DNA of 32,939 nucleotides from positions 1 through 32,939 of the forward strand of contig CAIKND010000208.1 in assembly GCA_903828675.1 (NCBI GenBank), written 5' to 3'. Made by a program: the position numbers and the translations under genes. The notes under the pieces are model-generated. The model was not told where the DNA came from. It worked only from the letters and a program-made list of their open reading frames with translations, and made no database searches. Of this stretch, positions 31,005-32,939 are shown piece after piece. Every line of letters starts with the position of its first letter. The first letter of the stretch is position 1. The stretch is from an uncultured Acidobacteriaceae bacterium. Its GTDB lineage: Bacteria; Acidobacteriota; Terriglobia; Terriglobales; Acidobacteriaceae.

Positions 31005-32633
31005 CCGTACACCCTGGCGAAGGAGATACACGGTATCGGCTTCGCCACGGCGGATCAGATAGCCCAAAGCGTCGGAATTCCCAAGGACTCCCAGAACCGG
31101 GCTCGGGCTGGGATCGACCACGTCCTCTTGGGGGCGACCTCCGAGGGGCATTGTGCCCTGCCGCTGGAGAAACTGAAGGCGGCGGCCGTAAAGCTGCTGG
31201 AATTGCCGGTGGAGACGATCGAGCGGGCCGTCTCGCAGATGCTGACCGGCGGCCTCCTCCTGCTGGAGGAGATCGACCGCGAACCGCTGATCTTTCTGCC
31301 GCACCTGAGGAAGGCGGAGGACGGCATTGCGAGGAAGATCAAACGGTTGGCCACGGCCGGGGTTGCCTACCCAAAGATCGACATTGAAAGGGCTGTCACA
31401 TGGTGCGAGAAGAAGACCCGCAAGACGCTCGCTCCCAGCCAGCGCGAGGCGCTGAAGACAGCGCTGACCAGCCGGGCCGTCATCATTACCGGTGGTCCCG
31501 GCGTGGGTAAGACGACGCTTGTCAACTCGATCCTCCTGATCCTCCGGGCCAAGAAAGTGAAATGTCTTCTGTGTGCCCCCACCGGTAGGGCCGCGAAGCG
31601 GCTCACCGAAACGACCGGAATGACAGCGAAGACGATTCACCGTCTGTTGGAAGTCGATCCGGCCACGGGAAGGTTCTCGCGGAACGAAGACAAGCCGCTG
31701 GACTGCGACCTGCTGGTCGTCGATGAGACTTCGATGGTGGACGTGCTCTTGATGTACGCCCTGCTCCGCGCCCTTCCGGCGACTTCCGGACTGATCATGG
31801 TCGGCGACGTCGATCAGCTTCCCTCCGTTGGACCGGGGAACGCGTTGCGCGACCTGATCGACAGCGGTGTGGTACCCGTAGTTCGCCTGACCGAAGTGTT
31901 CCGGCAAGCCGCCAGCAGCAAGATCATTACCAGCGCCCACCTCATCCGCCAGGGGAAGATGCCGGAGCTGCGGAGAGCGGAGTCCGGCACTGACTTCTAC
32001 TTCATCGAGCGGGATACGCCCGAGGAGATCGCCGCAACCCTGGTAAGGCTGGTTCAGGACAGAATCCCGAAGGGGCATCGGCTCGACCCGATCCGCGACA
32101 TTCAGGTCCTGTGCCCGATGAATCGGGGATCGATCGGCGTCCGCGAGTTGAACACCGTGCTCCAGGGTGCTCTGAACCCTGTCCGGCCAGGTGAGCCCGC
32201 CGTGGAGCGATTTGGATGGCGGTTCCAGGTCAGGGACAAAGTCATTCAGACGGAGAACGACTACAAGAAGGAAGTGTTCAATGGCGACATAGGCGCCATC
32301 GAGAAAATCGATCCGGTTGAGCAGGAGCTCTCAATCCGGTTCGACGACAGGCTGGTGACGTACGACTTCGGGGAGCTGGATGAGGTCTCGTTGGCCTACG
32401 CGGTTACCATCCACAAGTCGCAGGGCTCGGAGTTCCCCGCGGTGGTCATGCCGGTGGCCATGCAGCACTACATGCTGCTCCAGCGCAACCTGATCTACAC
32501 GGGAATCACACGCGCCAAGCAATTGCTCGTAGTTGTCGGCCAGAAGAAGGCCCTGGGCCTGGCTGTCAGGAACGACCAGTCGCGCAAGAGGTATTCCGGG
32601 CTTTTGGGTAGCTTGAAGGAATCCTGCCTGTAG
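30987..32633 (+). pseudogene. recD2: RecD2-type helicase, 5'-truncated
   Basis: The plus-strand frame of 548 codons is a RecD2-like 5'-3' DNA helicase. It starts NPYTLAKEIHGIGFATADQI, a segment that in full RecD2 (about 720-740 residues) lies near residue 170-190. Helicase motifs are in order: GGPGVGKTTLVN (Walker A), LCAPTGRAAKRL, LLVVDETSMVDV (motif II), MVGDVDQLPSVGPGNAL (motif III), CPMNRGSIG and VTIHKSQGSEFP, ending ITRAKQLLVVVG. The N-terminal region is lost at about 31,000 where brxA sequence begins on the other strand. A GTG at 30987 could start a short protein, but no ribosome binding site is clear. The C-terminus is complete. Confidence 0.88.
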
Positions 32634-32735
32634 TTCTGAGGCTGCCTGACGGTATGAATGGCCCTGGTTCGGCAGTGGAGACGTGTTGCATGCGCGCCGA
32701 CGGACTATTCTGAACGTTCAGGTTCGAGACCCTGC

Positions 32736-32939
32736 ATGCATGACGATCCACAACTCGACCGAGCCCGGCGACGGAGAATGCGCTACGCCGAACGCAAGCT
32801 CCGGGAGGCACAATCTCGACAGGCACGGACCGAGCGAAGCATCGTTTACTGGTCCCGAATACTCGCCGACCTCAGGCATGAGAGAACCCGTGCCATTCAG
32901 CCGCCGCTTTGGCCGGAAGACGAGACCAAAGCAGCAGAC
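32736..32939 (+). CDS. Hypothetical protein, open to right edge
   Basis: From the ATG at 32736 the frame stays open for 68 codons to the window end. It is basic and helical (LDRARRRMRYAERKLREAQS, then RSIVYWSRILADLRHERTR), resembling short helical proteins. No domain is recognised. It follows recD2 by about 100 bases on the same strand and could be a separate gene. Confidence is modest because only part is visible. Confidence 0.4.
   Translation, partial: MHDDPQLDRARRRRMRYAERKLREAQSRQARTERSIVYWSRILADLRHERTRAIQPPLWPEDETKAAD

Noticed and set aside
30654..32078. Long minus-strand frame (474 codons) across the recD2 region as one gene
   Set aside because: Only its last 115 or so codons are BrxA-like; the rest is antisense to recD2 helicase motifs.
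32720..32735. tRNA T-loop-like GGTTCGAGACC
   Set aside because: No cloverleaf, anticodon arm or acceptor stem can be formed around it.

Overview
The window looks like a chromosomal segment of an Acidobacteriota (Terriglobales-like) bacterium. This is inferred from the gene set and moderate-to-high GC, not from a marker gene: an exopolysaccharide (EPS) locus with a UpxY-type NusG paralogue, a FecR-domain secreted protein, a TPR protein followed by a zinc-ribbon membrane protein, and several small lineage-type proteins. No rRNA, tRNA or CRISPR array was seen.

Bases 1-19,800 are an EPS assembly and export locus, mostly on the minus strand. From the upstream side it holds the UpxY-like antiterminator (18.5-17.8 kb), a nucleotide-sugar epimerase, a CpsB-type PHP phosphatase, an O-antigen ligase/polymerase-like protein, a FecR protein, a small ribbon-helix-helix (RHH) protein, Wza-like export lipoprotein or channel, Wzc-like co-polymerase/BY-kinase, an acyltransferase-3, a WecG/TagA glycosyltransferase, a Wzx-like flippase, an FkbM methyltransferase, a hexapeptide acetyltransferase and a glycosyltransferase cut by the left edge. 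Plus-strand genes (TPR plus zinc ribbon, and a 172-aa membrane protein) interrupt it. The distal end is decaying: the FkbM gene carries an in-frame TAG, a degenerate GT4 N-terminus and an orphan gene 3' end lie behind it, and the edge glycosyltransferase appears to be a GT2/GT4 chimera. An IS5-type transposase fragment lies in the 925-bp gap upstream of the RHH gene.

Bases 20,200-21,400 carry a HipA-like kinase gene overlapped by a small partner (plus strand).

Bases 21,560-31,000 (minus strand) are a BREX phage-defence block truncated at both ends: brxA 3' fragment, brxB, brxC, an uncharacterised PLD-like 428-aa protein, pglX lacking its C-terminal third, then a class II Fic AMP-transferase gene with a tandem-repeat operator-like leader. 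PglZ and BrxL are absent. At about 31,000 the broken brxA meets, head to head, a RecD2 helicase gene that has lost its own 5' part. It is either a relic created by deletion/recombination or an assembly chimera. The brxB-brxC-PLD-pglX core has intact, tightly coupled reading frames, so it could also be a reduced BREX variant. The window ends in a small open frame.
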